A DNA stretch of 32,020 nucleotides from JBDTNQ01 sp039933635. GTDB lineage: Bacteria; Acidobacteriota; Vicinamibacteria; Vicinamibacterales; SCN-69-37. The notes below the pieces were generated by a model. It made no database searches and was not told the DNA's origin. It worked only from the letters and a program-made list of their open reading frames with translations. The stretch lies in the NCBI GenBank assembly GCA_039933635.1, contig JBDTNQ010000042.1, positions 1 through 32,020 on the forward strand, given 5' to 3'. Shown piece by piece: positions 1 to 6,430 of this stretch. The first letter of the stretch is position 1, and each line of letters opens with the position of its first letter. The position numbers and the translations under genes were made by a program.

Positions 1-2
1 TG

Positions 3-347
3 CTCGGCCTGCGTTGGTCCGCGCTCGCACAGAGCCTGTTTGTTGTTCTTGCTGTGTATCTGTGCCTTCGTAATGATCGCCGGGATCTCGTGTGGCCTGC
101 TATCGGTTTGGTCGTCGGCCTGCATTTCCTGCCTCTTGGCCGTGTGTTCCGTGTGCCGGCGTACTACGCGACCGGATCTGCCGCGGCAGCGGTCTCACTC
201 GCGGCGCTGACTGGAACCTTGGGCTCGTCGTTCCTCGCGGTGTTCGCGGCTGGGATGGGCACCGCCATGTGGGTGACCGTGATCTACTTGCTCCGGAATG
301 CCGACCGAGTCGCGGCCGCTGGGATTGGCGCGGCGCCGTTGGTCTAA
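3..347 (+). CDS. Membrane protein, 5' end outside window (partial)
   Basis: The reading frame is open from the left edge, so the N-terminus is missing; a GTG at 54 is probably internal. The 114 visible residues form about three hydrophobic helices separated by short charged loops (RNDRRD, then LHFLPLGRVFRVPAYYATG, then a C-terminal helix pair). I do not recognise a named family with certainty; the LHFLPL...YYATG stretch recalls small polytopic proteins of unknown function. The TAA stop at 345-347 lies inside the RYYYAAC box of the first attC-like site, which is typical of integron cassette genes and suggests this is a cassette cargo gene. Confidence 0.6.
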   Translation, partial: LGLRWSALAQSLFVVLAVYLCLRNDRRDLVWPAIGLVVGLHFLPLGRVFRVPAYYATGSAAAAVSLAALTGTLGSSFLAVFAAGMGTAMWVTVIYLLRNADRVAAAGIGAAPLV

Positions 348-418
348 CATCCAAATGGAGCCGGCGCGGCTGCTGTCCCGCGCCATGGCGTCGTCGCGCG
401 CCGCGCGGCTCGTTGAAA
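342..418 (+). repeat. attC-like site 1
   Basis: The R'' box GTCTAAC (342-348) fits RYYYAAC. A weaker R' box GTTGAAA is at 412-418. Between them, 358-370 pairs with 400-411 as a 12-bp stem with one unpaired G on the left arm. A single extrahelical base in the L stem is a hallmark of integron attC sites. The stop codon of the upstream gene lies in R''. R' departs from GTTRRRY at its last base, so the site may be weakened. Confidence 0.65.
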
Positions 419-444
419 GCGTGAGCCAGACAAGGTCAGAGGCC

Positions 445-1059
445 GTGGTCATCTTCATCAACGGGTCGTTCGGCATAGGCAAGACGACGGTGGCGCGCAA
501 CCTCCGTGCGCGACTGCCTGGAAGCATCGTCTTCGATCCTGAGCCGGTAGGATTGGCGCTCAAGTTCCTGTCGCGGTGGATTCCACTCAGGGGGCGGCAT
601 ACGGACGATTTTCAGGATCTGGTGCTGTGGCGCCGGGCGTGCGTCTGGGGTGTTCGTCTGAGCCGAAGACTCCGAACCACTGTGATCGTGCCGATGACGT
701 ACTCGGACGTGTCGTATCTGCGCGAAGTTGTGACCGGCGTAGAGACCGGAGAGCCCAGGGTGCTGCATCTGTGCCTGACCGCACCCTGGTCGGTCGTTGA
801 GCAACGCATTCGGGCCCGCGCCGCTGCGCTGGGCGTGGCGCCGTCATCCTGGACGCTCCGGAGGGCGGCAGAGTGCTGTGTCGCCCACCAATCACCGGAA
901 TTTGCTCTCCACGTGCCCACGGGTTCTCGGACTCCCGAGGAGGTCGCTTCCGCCGTGATGGCCTTAGCAAGGGCGCTGCCTAACGCGCCACTGCAGCCGA
1001 CGAGCGGCGCGGGAACGACGATCCGATTCAAGACTACGGTGAACGCCGCGCGCGGCTGA
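445..1059 (+). CDS. P-loop NTPase / TmrB-like kinase-fold ATPase (cassette gene)
   Basis: With a GTG start at 445 the protein has 204 residues and begins VVIFINGSFGIGKTT, with the Walker A motif GSFGIGKT at residues 7-14, as in small AAA_18/TmrB-like nucleoside-kinase-fold proteins that start almost directly with the P-loop. AAGG and GAGG stand just upstream. GTG 421 is also possible; ATGs at 355 and 385 are in frame but lie inside attC site 1, so I reject them. The substrate is unknown; relatives include tunicamycin-resistance-type ATPases and small-molecule kinases. The last ~25 residues (from LPNAPLQPTSGAG) are translated from attC site 2: the gene has no stop at the R'' box and reads through to TGA 1057-1059. 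Confidence 0.75.
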   Translation: MVIFINGSFGIGKTTVARNLRARLPGSIVFDPEPVGLALKFLSRWIPLRGRHTDDFQDLVLWRRACVWGVRLSRRLRTTVIVPMTYSDVSYLREVVTGVETGEPRVLHLCLTAPWSVVEQRIRARAAALGVAPSSWTLRRAAECCVAHQSPEFALHVPTGSRTPEEVASAVMALARALPNAPLQPTSGAGTTIRFKTTVNAARG

Positions 1060-1076
1060 GCGGCAAGCCGGTAGGC
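978..1076 (+). repeat. attC-like site 2
   Basis: R'' GCCTAAC is at 978-984. The best R' is GGTAGGC at 1070-1076, six of seven bases of the exact complement GTTAGGC. The arms pair as CAGCCG (994-999) with CGGCTG (1053-1058) and GCGGCG (1004-1009) with CGCCGC (1044-1049), with unpaired bases between the two blocks. The upstream gene's reading frame runs through R'' and ends inside the right arm. Confidence 0.6.
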
Positions 1077-1117
1077 CGGCGACACTGTGCAGGTTGCAGC
1101 TCCTTGAGGCACTGAAG

Positions 1118-1666
1118 ATGTGGTGGAAGCGTCCGCTCTTGGTTACGGCGACTCTCTGCGTTCTCACCAGTTGCGGTGGGTCATCACCGACCGCGCCGTC
1201 GGACAACGCGACCAACATCGTCGTGAACGGGCCGCAGGTGCTCCGGATCGTGTCGAGGTGCACGCAACCCGATCAACGGATCGGCGGACTCGTTTACACG
1301 CGCGTGAGCGTGACGAAGAGTTCGAATGAATGGGTAGCAACGGCGGACAGCGCCGCTGCCGGCGACATTCAGATTCGCTTTCGCCAGTCGGGCCCGGTTG
1401 TGATCCCTGGTTTGATGGCCGTCGCCGGCACGATGACCGGAACCGCCGTTCACCTTCCGGAGCTATTCTCTGGCTCAGCGTGGGACCTCCGGGCGACCTT
1501 TACTGGACCGGCATCCTTGACGGGAACGGCGTTTGTGGCTGGCATGTTCGGCGCGGCGACGAGCGGAATCAGCGGCGTAGGCGATGGGTCACTCATGCTG
1601 ACAGACGCGACGGGAGACACCTGCACTGGCAGCCCATTCTCGTGGTCGATCTTCCCCTTGCCTTGA
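1118..1666 (+). CDS. Small secreted lipoprotein, unknown function (cassette gene)
   Basis: The 182-residue protein starts at ATG 1118, with TTGAGG upstream; a TTG at 1094 is a poorer start. The N-terminus is MWWKRP followed by a short hydrophobic stretch and the lipobox LTSC, with the lipidated Cys at residue 19, then a low-complexity GGSSPTAPSDN linker typical of exported lipoproteins. The body is rich in Gly, Thr and Ser with alternating hydrophobic strands, suggesting a beta-sheet fold. No catalytic motif or named domain was recognised. It lies between attC-like sites 2 and 3, about 118 bases upstream of site 3, in cassette orientation. Confidence 0.7.
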   Translation: MWWKRPLLVTATLCVLTSCGGSSPTAPSDNATNIVVNGPQVLRIVSRCTQPDQRIGGLVYTRVSVTKSSNEWVATADSAAAGDIQIRFRQSGPVVIPGLMAVAGTMTGTAVHLPELFSGSAWDLRATFTGPASLTGTAFVAGMFGAATSGISGVGDGSLMLTDATGDTCTGSPFSWSIFPLP

Positions 1667-1784
1667 CGAGGTGGTCCGCCGCTGATGCATTGATTGGCGT
1701 CTGGTCTCCAGTGGTGTGCATCGTGCCAGACTGTCCGATCGGGCTCGATGTCTCGGGGTGGGCAGCGAGTCTGCCTAGACTGCA

Positions 1785-1836
1785 GCCTAACAAGTGGCTG
1801 CACCCGAGGGCGGCCGTGAGCCGCCATCCGTTGGGC
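1785..1836 (+). repeat. attC-like site 3
   Basis: This is the best box match of the four. R'' GCCTAAC is at 1785-1791 and R' GTTGGGC at 1830-1836 fits GTTRRRY exactly. A GGCGGC/GCCGCC hairpin (1809-1814 with 1820-1825, loop CGTGA) forms the variable terminal structure. At 52 bp it is at the short end for attC. It precedes the DUF433/DUF5615 cassette. Confidence 0.7.
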
Positions 1837-1879
1837 ACGCGACGCGAACAGCAGTATTCTTCTCGGGGAGCCAGTGCCG

Positions 1880-2101
1880 ATGCCGAACCCCAGCGTTGTT
1901 CATAGCGATCCCGAAATAATGGGCGGCACTCCGGTGTTTGTCGGCACCCGCGTTCCGTTCCAGACGCTCCTCGACTATCTCGAAGGCGGAGAGCCGTTGG
2001 CGGAGTTTCTCGAAGACTTCCCGACCGTCAGCCGGGCGCAAGCCATCGCGGCGCTTGAGCAGGCCAAGGACGCGTTGCTCGGTCGTGCGAATCCTGCTTG
2101 A
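1880..2101 (+). CDS. DUF433 family antitoxin
   Basis: The 73-residue protein starts at ATG 1880, with GGGGAG about ten bases upstream; GTG 1874 is an alternative. The core pattern (HSDPEIMGGTPVFVGTRVPF, then a helix and DFPTVSRAQAIAALEQA) is the DUF433 winged-helix-like fold found in VapB-like antitoxins. The family normally has the DP..GG.P...GTR..V signature, which is complete here. Its stop overlaps by 17 bases the GTG of the DUF5615 gene, so the two are translated as a pair. The expected role is to neutralise the partner toxin and repress the pair's own promoter. The pair lies between attC-like sites 3 and 4. Confidence 0.88.
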   Translation: MPNPSVVHSDPEIMGGTPVFVGTRVPFQTLLDYLEGGEPLAEFLEDFPTVSRAQAIAALEQAKDALLGRANPA

Positions 2102-2405
2102 CGAGTGCTTGCCGAGGCGCCTGAAGCGCGACTTGGTCGGGCATGAGGCCCGCACGGTTCCGGAGATGGGCTGGGCCAGCAAGCGCAACGGTGAGCTTCT
2201 CGGTTTGGCCGAGGCCGCGTTCGACGTGTTCCTGACTGTTGATCGGAATCTCTCATTTCAACAGGATGTCGGTCGATTCAAGTTGGCGGTCGTGGTCCTC
2301 GTAGCCAAGGGCAATCGGCATTCCGACCTGCAGCCACTTGTTGCGGACCTGCTCGCGGTCTTGGAGGGGGTGGTTCCTGGCCAAGTAGTCAGGGTGGGTG
2401 CCTAA
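2085..2405 (+). CDS. DUF5615 PIN-like toxin
   Basis: Translation from GTG 2085 gives 106 residues beginning VRILLDECLP, the usual start of DUF5615 (PIN-like, Mut7-C-related) proteins. Acidic residues expected of a PIN-type metal site are visible (Asp in LLDE, Glu in the VPEMGW segment, Asp in FLTVDRNL), as are the family's LTVDRNLSFQQ and VVVLVAKGN strands. The family pairs with DUF433 antitoxins and is presumed to be a ribonuclease toxin. The start lies inside the antitoxin gene. The TAA stop (2403-2405) is part of the R'' box of attC-like site 4, so antitoxin and toxin move as one cassette. Confidence 0.85.
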   Translation: MRILLDECLPRRLKRDLVGHEARTVPEMGWASKRNGELLGLAEAAFDVFLTVDRNLSFQQDVGRFKLAVVVLVAKGNRHSDLQPLVADLLAVLEGVVPGQVVRVGA

Positions 2406-2478
2406 CCGCGCGCTGGAGCCGACAGCCGAACGTGCAAGCGCTTGGTGTCGGCGCGCGGCTCATTCGCCGGCGTTCAGC
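2400..2478 (+). repeat. attC-like site 4
   Basis: R'' GCCTAAC (2400-2406) contains the toxin stop codon. The best R' is GTTCAGC (2472-2478), with two bases off the exact complement. GCCGACA in the left arm pairs with TGTCGGC in the right arm around a terminal structure, flanked by further CGCGCG-rich pairing. Read as protein, this region gives the LEPTAER tail common in acidobacterial hypothetical proteins. Confidence 0.6.
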
Positions 2479-2524
2479 CGACCGCTGGAATCACACTCAC
2501 GTACGGGTAACGGCTTCAAAGACT

Positions 2525-3538
2525 ATGGGGAAACTCCTTCACATGACGAAAGTCTTGTCGTTCGCGCTCTCCGTGGCGTGTCTCGCGCTCCTGTTCGAAT
2601 CATCCACTGACGGCCGCGTCATTGAAGCGATCCAATCCGCACCAGGGCGCGGCAGCGGCGCCGTTCAATCCGCCTCACCAGACCACCTCAAGGTCATCAT
2701 CCTCGGGAGCGGGAGCGGGCCGTTGGTCAACCTGAACCAATTCGGCGCAAGTACACTCATCGAGGCGGGAAGCGTTCGGCTCCTGTTTGACTGTGGCCGG
2801 GGCGCAACCCTTCGGTTGACCCAGGTTGGAGTCCCGATTGGCTCGATCAGTCGGCTGTTCCTGACGCACTTGCATTCCGACCATGTGATCCAGATTCCGG
2901 ACCTCCTCTTGGCTGGTTGGGTGGGTACCGGTCAGGGCGTCGGACGATCGGTCCCGTTGTCGGTGTGGGGACCCAAGGGCACGCGCGACATGATGGATCA
3001 CCTCCAGCAGGCGTTCGCTTTTGACATCCATATGCGCCGCGACGTGGATGAAAAGATCCCGGGTGAAGGCATCAAGGTGATCGGCCAAGACATCACGCAA
3101 GGTGTCGTCTTTGACGATAAGAGTGTGAAGGTGACCGCGTTTCTCGTTGACCATGGTCCAGTGGCGCCTGCGTTCGGCTACCGGGTTGACTACCATGGTC
3201 ATTCGGTCGTGTTGTCCGGAGATACACGCGTTTCCGAGAACTTGGTTCGGTTTGCACAGGGTGTGGACGTGCTTGTTCACGAAGTTGTGGATGCGGACGC
3301 CATCCGGGCTCGCTCGACCAACGCGGAGGCCATCATCGCGCACCACACCACGCCAGAACAGGCGGCCGACGTGTTCAACCGGGTCAAACCCCGGTTGGCT
3401 GTCTACTCACACGCTCCCACGTCCGAAAGTGTGATGGCCCTGACGCGGCGGACATATACCGGGCCACTCCAAGGGCCGGAGGACATGCTGACCATCGAGA
3501 TCGGCGAGGACATCGACGTGCGCCACTTCGCGCAGTGA
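2525..3538 (+). CDS. Exported metallo-beta-lactamase-fold hydrolase (RNase Z/arylsulfatase-like)
   Basis: The protein has 337 residues from ATG 2525; ATG 2543 is an alternative, and upstream in-frame codons fall in attC site 4. A hydrophobic segment at residues 10-24 looks like a signal peptide. The domain starts near HLKVIILGSGSG. The zinc-binding motif HLHSDH is at 115-120, followed by later metal ligands in VDHGPVAPAFGYR, VLSGDT and YSHAP. The layout resembles the RNase Z/ElaC-like branch of MBL hydrolases, but the signal peptide and an AHHTTPEQAADVFNRVKP segment suggest an exported enzyme on a small molecule or ester rather than tRNA processing. No attC site was found after it, so it may be the last cassette or an anchor gene. 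Confidence 0.85.
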   Translation: MGKLLHMTKVLSFALSVACLALLFESSTDGRVIEAIQSAPGRGSGAVQSASPDHLKVIILGSGSGPLVNLNQFGASTLIEAGSVRLLFDCGRGATLRLTQVGVPIGSISRLFLTHLHSDHVIQIPDLLLAGWVGTGQGVGRSVPLSVWGPKGTRDMMDHLQQAFAFDIHMRRDVDEKIPGEGIKVIGQDITQGVVFDDKSVKVTAFLVDHGPVAPAFGYRVDYHGHSVVLSGDTRVSENLVRFAQGVDVLVHEVVDADAIRARSTNAEAIIAHHTTPEQAADVFNRVKPRLAVYSHAPTSESVMALTRRTYTGPLQGPEDMLTIEIGEDIDVRHFAQ

Positions 3539-3599
3539 GGATGCGACTTGATCGAATGCGTGGCGGCCCAACGCGGGACCCGGTAGAGCAAGGCGGACT

Positions 3600-4046
3600 C
3601 TACAGGTCAACGTCCCGCAACGCTTCGATATCCGCCAGATCTTTCGCGCGCCCAGCCGCACGTTTGTTGCGCAGATACACCTCTCGACCGATGAACGCGA
3701 CGGTTCGCGATCCGAGGGTTCCCGCGGCACGGCTCTGCCACACCTCTTCCCAGGTCACACCGTCGATCTGACTCATCACGTGAATCTGCACGGGTACGAC
3801 GCCCATCTCGACGACCTTGTTGCCGGCAACGACGTCGTCGGGCGTCAGCGTCGTCGTGGGAAACCCGAATGCCGCGATAGCCGAAAGGAGTCGCCGTCCG
3901 TTGTCGAGCGTCGGACGGACCAGGATGTCGAGATCGCCGGTGAAGCGGGGCGCGCCGTGGTCGGAGCCTCGCGCGGATTCACATCGCGCGGCCCGAGCCG
4001 CGACGACGGAGGGGCGCGCATCACGCCCGACCGGGCTGAGGCGCAT
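3600..4046 (-). pseudogene. 5'-truncated nucleotidyltransferase-like gene
   Basis: The C-terminal ~110 residues match a common stand-alone nucleotidyltransferase family: GAPRFTGDLDILVRP (the DxD of the active site), then a helix, DDVVAGNKVVEMGVVPVQIHV, and the end motif YLRNKRAAGRAKDLADIEAL. The N-terminal part that should carry the VVGGYA-type glycine motif before HGxPRFTGD is absent. Instead the frame opens with an Arg/Ala-rich stretch (RPSVVAARAARCESARGSD) unlike the family. The two other frames of that stretch do not restore it. The gene is therefore probably a remnant that lost its 5' end, between the cassette array and the lipoprotein genes. An ATG at 4046 could still start a 148-residue product. 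Confidence 0.6.
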
Positions 4047-4055
4047 GTGCCGTGA

Positions 4056-5207
4056 TCAGCGAGGTCGTGGCGATGTTGGCGTTGATGTACGGCCTGCGGT
4101 CGGCGCTGCGCGCGGAGCCATCCTGGTCGAAGACGGCGACCTGACGGCCGGCGGGCGCGAGAAGAACGCCGGTGACGCCGGTGCCGGTGCCGGCTGCTGA
4201 AAGTTGGCGGCGATGGCGTCGAGAAACAGCCCGGCCAGCTTCTTGTATCCCGCAACCGTCGGGTGCACTCCGTCAGCTCCGATCAATAGCTCCTTCTGCG
4301 CGTCGAACGCCGCAAAGGCATCCACCAGAACGGCGCGGGTACTGCCTTCGTAGTCGCGGATCACATCATTGATGACCGGAATGCGATCGACGCCGCCTGC
4401 ACCGGGACGTCCCGCGACTTCCGGAAGCAACGTCGACCAAATGATCAGCTTCACGTCGTACGCCTGGGCTTGCCTCACATCGTCCCGGAGCGTGGACACG
4501 ACAACGTCCGCCGTCTCCGCGAAAGTTCCAGCCTTGCCGGGAATGAACCCCGTGCCATCGTTGGCATCGTTGGTTCCCTCCAGCAGGATCAGCACGTCGG
4601 GTACCGACGAGCGAAGCACCTCCCCCAGACGCGGTGCTCCGACCTGAACCTTCTCACCCTGCACGCCCTTGTTGTCGACCGTGATCTGGCTGGTCTGCAG
4701 CCGATATTTGTCGCGCAGCAACGCTTGGAGCACGACCGGATAGTTGTTGAGCGGATCCAGTTCGTGAACGCCGAATGCCGCGCTGGCCGAGACCTCGCCC
4801 CACGTGATGCTGTCTCCGAACGCGAGAAACGTCGTGCCCTTCAGCTTCGGGATCACGTTCACGTTGACGTGAAACAGGCACTGGGCCTTCTGCTGAATCG
4901 CGTCGGTGGCAGTGCAGACGACGTCGGTCGTCCCGCCAGGAAACGACGAGCCGGAGGCCGCCGTGCACGCGATGGAGATTGGTGCGCTGCCGCCGGTGAC
5001 GACGGGAGGCGGGTAATCGACCGTGAGAGGGCCTTGCTCGACGTCCTTGCTGATGTCCGCCGGACACGCAATAGACGGGGCCCCCACCGGATCCGGAGGG
5101 GTGGGCGGAGCGCCTCCCCGCTTGTGGCAGCCTGTGCCGGCAGTCAGAACAAAAAGGGCGGGCAGGCCGAGTGCGCCGAGGCGCCACAAAAGATTCAGTC
5201 GAAGCAT
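4056..5207 (-). CDS. HYR-domain GDSL/SGNH esterase, lipoprotein-like (copy 1)
   Basis: The 383-residue protein starts at ATG 5207, with GGATAGGG just upstream; a TTG at 5225 is less likely. A hydrophobic N-terminus ends in TAGTGC (Cys27), a non-canonical lipobox, and a Pro-rich linker follows. Residues about 43-118 form an HYR-type Ig-like domain (IACPADI...VVCTATD). The SGNH hydrolase domain follows: block I GDSIT at 131-135 (nucleophile Ser133), GTND at 211-214 (block III) and DGVHPT at 312-317 (Asp/His of the catalytic pair). Such enzymes hydrolyse esters of carbohydrates or lipids at the cell surface; the substrate is not evident. The C-terminal 50 residues are Pro/Arg-rich and unlike copy 2, so a late frameshift is possible. 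Confidence 0.85.
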   Translation of the reverse strand: MLRLNLLWRLGALGLPALFVLTAGTGCHKRGGAPPTPPDPVGAPSIACPADISKDVEQGPLTVDYPPPVVTGGSAPISIACTAASGSSFPGGTTDVVCTATDAIQQKAQCLFHVNVNVIPKLKGTTFLAFGDSITWGEVSASAAFGVHELDPLNNYPVVLQALLRDKYRLQTSQITVDNKGVQGEKVQVGAPRLGEVLRSSVPDVLILLEGTNDANDGTGFIPGKAGTFAETADVVVSTLRDDVRQAQAYDVKLIIWSTLLPEVAGRPGAGGVDRIPVINDVIRDYEGSTRAVLVDAFAAFDAQKELLIGADGVHPTVAGYKKLAGLFLDAIAANFQQPAPAPASPAFFSRPPAVRSPSSTRMAPRAAPTAGRTSTPTSPRPR

Positions 5208-5282
5208 CCCTATCCGTTCAAGCAAGCGATCCTGACGGTAGCGGGTGCCCGCGACTTCGTCAAGGCGGCGTGATGAGCGGAG

Positions 5283-6341
5283 TCAGCGATGACCTCGAGG
5301 ACGCAGGACTCCTGCGCTGCGAGTTTGACCGACAAAGCCGGGCCGTGAAAGCAGCGTGAAGGCCGCGCCGCCCGGCGGCACTTCGAACACCTGCGAGATC
5401 GCCGCGCGAAAAGCCTCAGCCATCACCTTATACCCCTGGACTGTCGGGTGAAGCCCGTCGTTGCCGATCAGCAGCTCCCGCTGCGGATACAGGGCGCCAT
5501 AGACATCCACCAGCGTGGCCTGGTTGGCCGGCGCAGCCGCACGAATCGCATCGTTCAAGTCGAGGACGCCGTCGGGATTGAAGGCGCGGAAACGACCGGG
5601 AACTTGAGGTGGCAGCGTGGCAATGAACACCCGCTTGACACTTGAGTTCCGATAGGCGCGCGCGATGTCGGCGCGCAGACTCTGAAGGATGGTGCCAGGG
5701 TCGACGCCGTTGTTCACGTCGTTGGCGCCTTCGAGCAGCAGCACGGCACTCGGATTGGTCGTCCTGACGAGCGTCGTGAGGCGGTCCTCGTCGTTTCCGG
5801 CGTTCTTACCGGACTCGCCGCCATTCGTGACGACGATGTCGGCGGCCTGCGATGGGTACAGCGCACGCAAGAGGCCCTGAAGGACCGTCGGGTAGCTGTT
5901 CTCACGCTGGACGTCTTGCACGTTCGTGATCGGAGCCGCGACTTCGCCGTCCGTCAGACTGTCCCCGAATGACAGGAACGTGACGCCCTGTAGACGCGCC
6001 GTCACATTCACCTTCACGCGAAACACACACTGCGAGCTGCGCTGCTGCGCATCGGTCGCCGTGCAGAGAATGTCACTCGTGCCCGACGGAAATGCGGACC
6101 CCGACGCGATAGTACAGGTCGTGGCCACCGGGGCCACGCCCCCGGTCACGATGGGAGCGGTGTACGTGATGGTCGACGGCGCGCGGTCCACGTCGTTCGT
6201 CACGTCCGACGGGCAACTGATGCTCGGCGGGCCGACCACGGGCGGAGGCGTGACAGGACCGGCGGGATTGCTACAGCCCGCCGCGAAGGCGAGCAGTCCG
6301 GACCACACGAGAGAGCGAAGGGGGAGGGACCTTGGGCTCAC
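5283..6341 (-). CDS. HYR-domain GDSL/SGNH esterase, lipoprotein-like (copy 2)
   Basis: The 352-residue product starts at GTG 6341, the only start codon ahead of a usable signal peptide. The signal ends in AFAAGC (Cys23). An HYR-like domain (ISCPSDV...ILCTATDAQQ) covers about residues 40-112. The SGNH hydrolase domain shows GDSLT at 126-130 (Ser128), GAND at 205-208 (the GxND block) and NDGLHPT at 294-300 (Asp295, His298). It is a clear paralogue of the next gene downstream, with the same domain order. No Shine-Dalgarno is seen; a 13-bp hairpin ends 1 base before the start codon (see 6343-6373). The 75-base gap to copy 1 suggests co-transcription. Confidence 0.87.
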   Translation of the reverse strand: MSPRSLPLRSLVWSGLLAFAAGCSNPAGPVTPPPVVGPPSISCPSDVTNDVDRAPSTITYTAPIVTGGVAPVATTCTIASGSAFPSGTSDILCTATDAQQRSSQCVFRVKVNVTARLQGVTFLSFGDSLTDGEVAAPITNVQDVQRENSYPTVLQGLLRALYPSQAADIVVTNGGESGKNAGNDEDRLTTLVRTTNPSAVLLLEGANDVNNGVDPGTILQSLRADIARAYRNSSVKRVFIATLPPQVPGRFRAFNPDGVLDLNDAIRAAAPANQATLVDVYGALYPQRELLIGNDGLHPTVQGYKVMAEAFRAAISQVFEVPPGGAAFTLLSRPGFVGQTRSAGVLRPRGHR

Positions 6342-6342
6342 A

Positions 6343-6373
6343 GCCGATCTGCCGAGTCAATCGGCAGATCGGC
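6343..6373 (-). promoter_or_regulatory. 5'-UTR stem-loop directly before GTG 6341, behind a candidate -10 box
   Basis: A perfect 13-bp inverted repeat (6343-6355 with 6361-6373, 5-base loop) lies between the Fn3 lipoprotein stop and the esterase start. On the minus strand TATACC at 6386-6381 could be a -10 box. A transcript starting 7-8 bases later would begin at the foot of the stem, so the whole leader would be the hairpin. There is no T-run after the stem, so an intrinsic terminator is less likely. Confidence 0.5.
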
Positions 6374-6430
6374 CTGAAACGGTATAGGGTTGCGTCCGGC
6401 TTCGTCAAGTCGGGGCGGCTACCCCGCCGG

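Noticed and set aside
298..444. Longer N-terminus for the P-loop ATPase from ATG 298, 355 or 385
   Set aside because: These starts lie in the upstream gene or inside attC-like site 1; the protein family starts just before the P-loop.
3566..3572. GCCCAAC as the R'' box of a fifth attC after the metallo-beta-lactamase gene
   Set aside because: No matching GTTRRRY box or paired arms were found within 150 bases downstream.
3845..4255. Alternative minus-strand frame as the true 5' part of the nucleotidyltransferase gene
   Set aside because: Its translation is Arg/Ser-rich and does not contain the missing glycine motif, so a single frameshift does not repair the gene.
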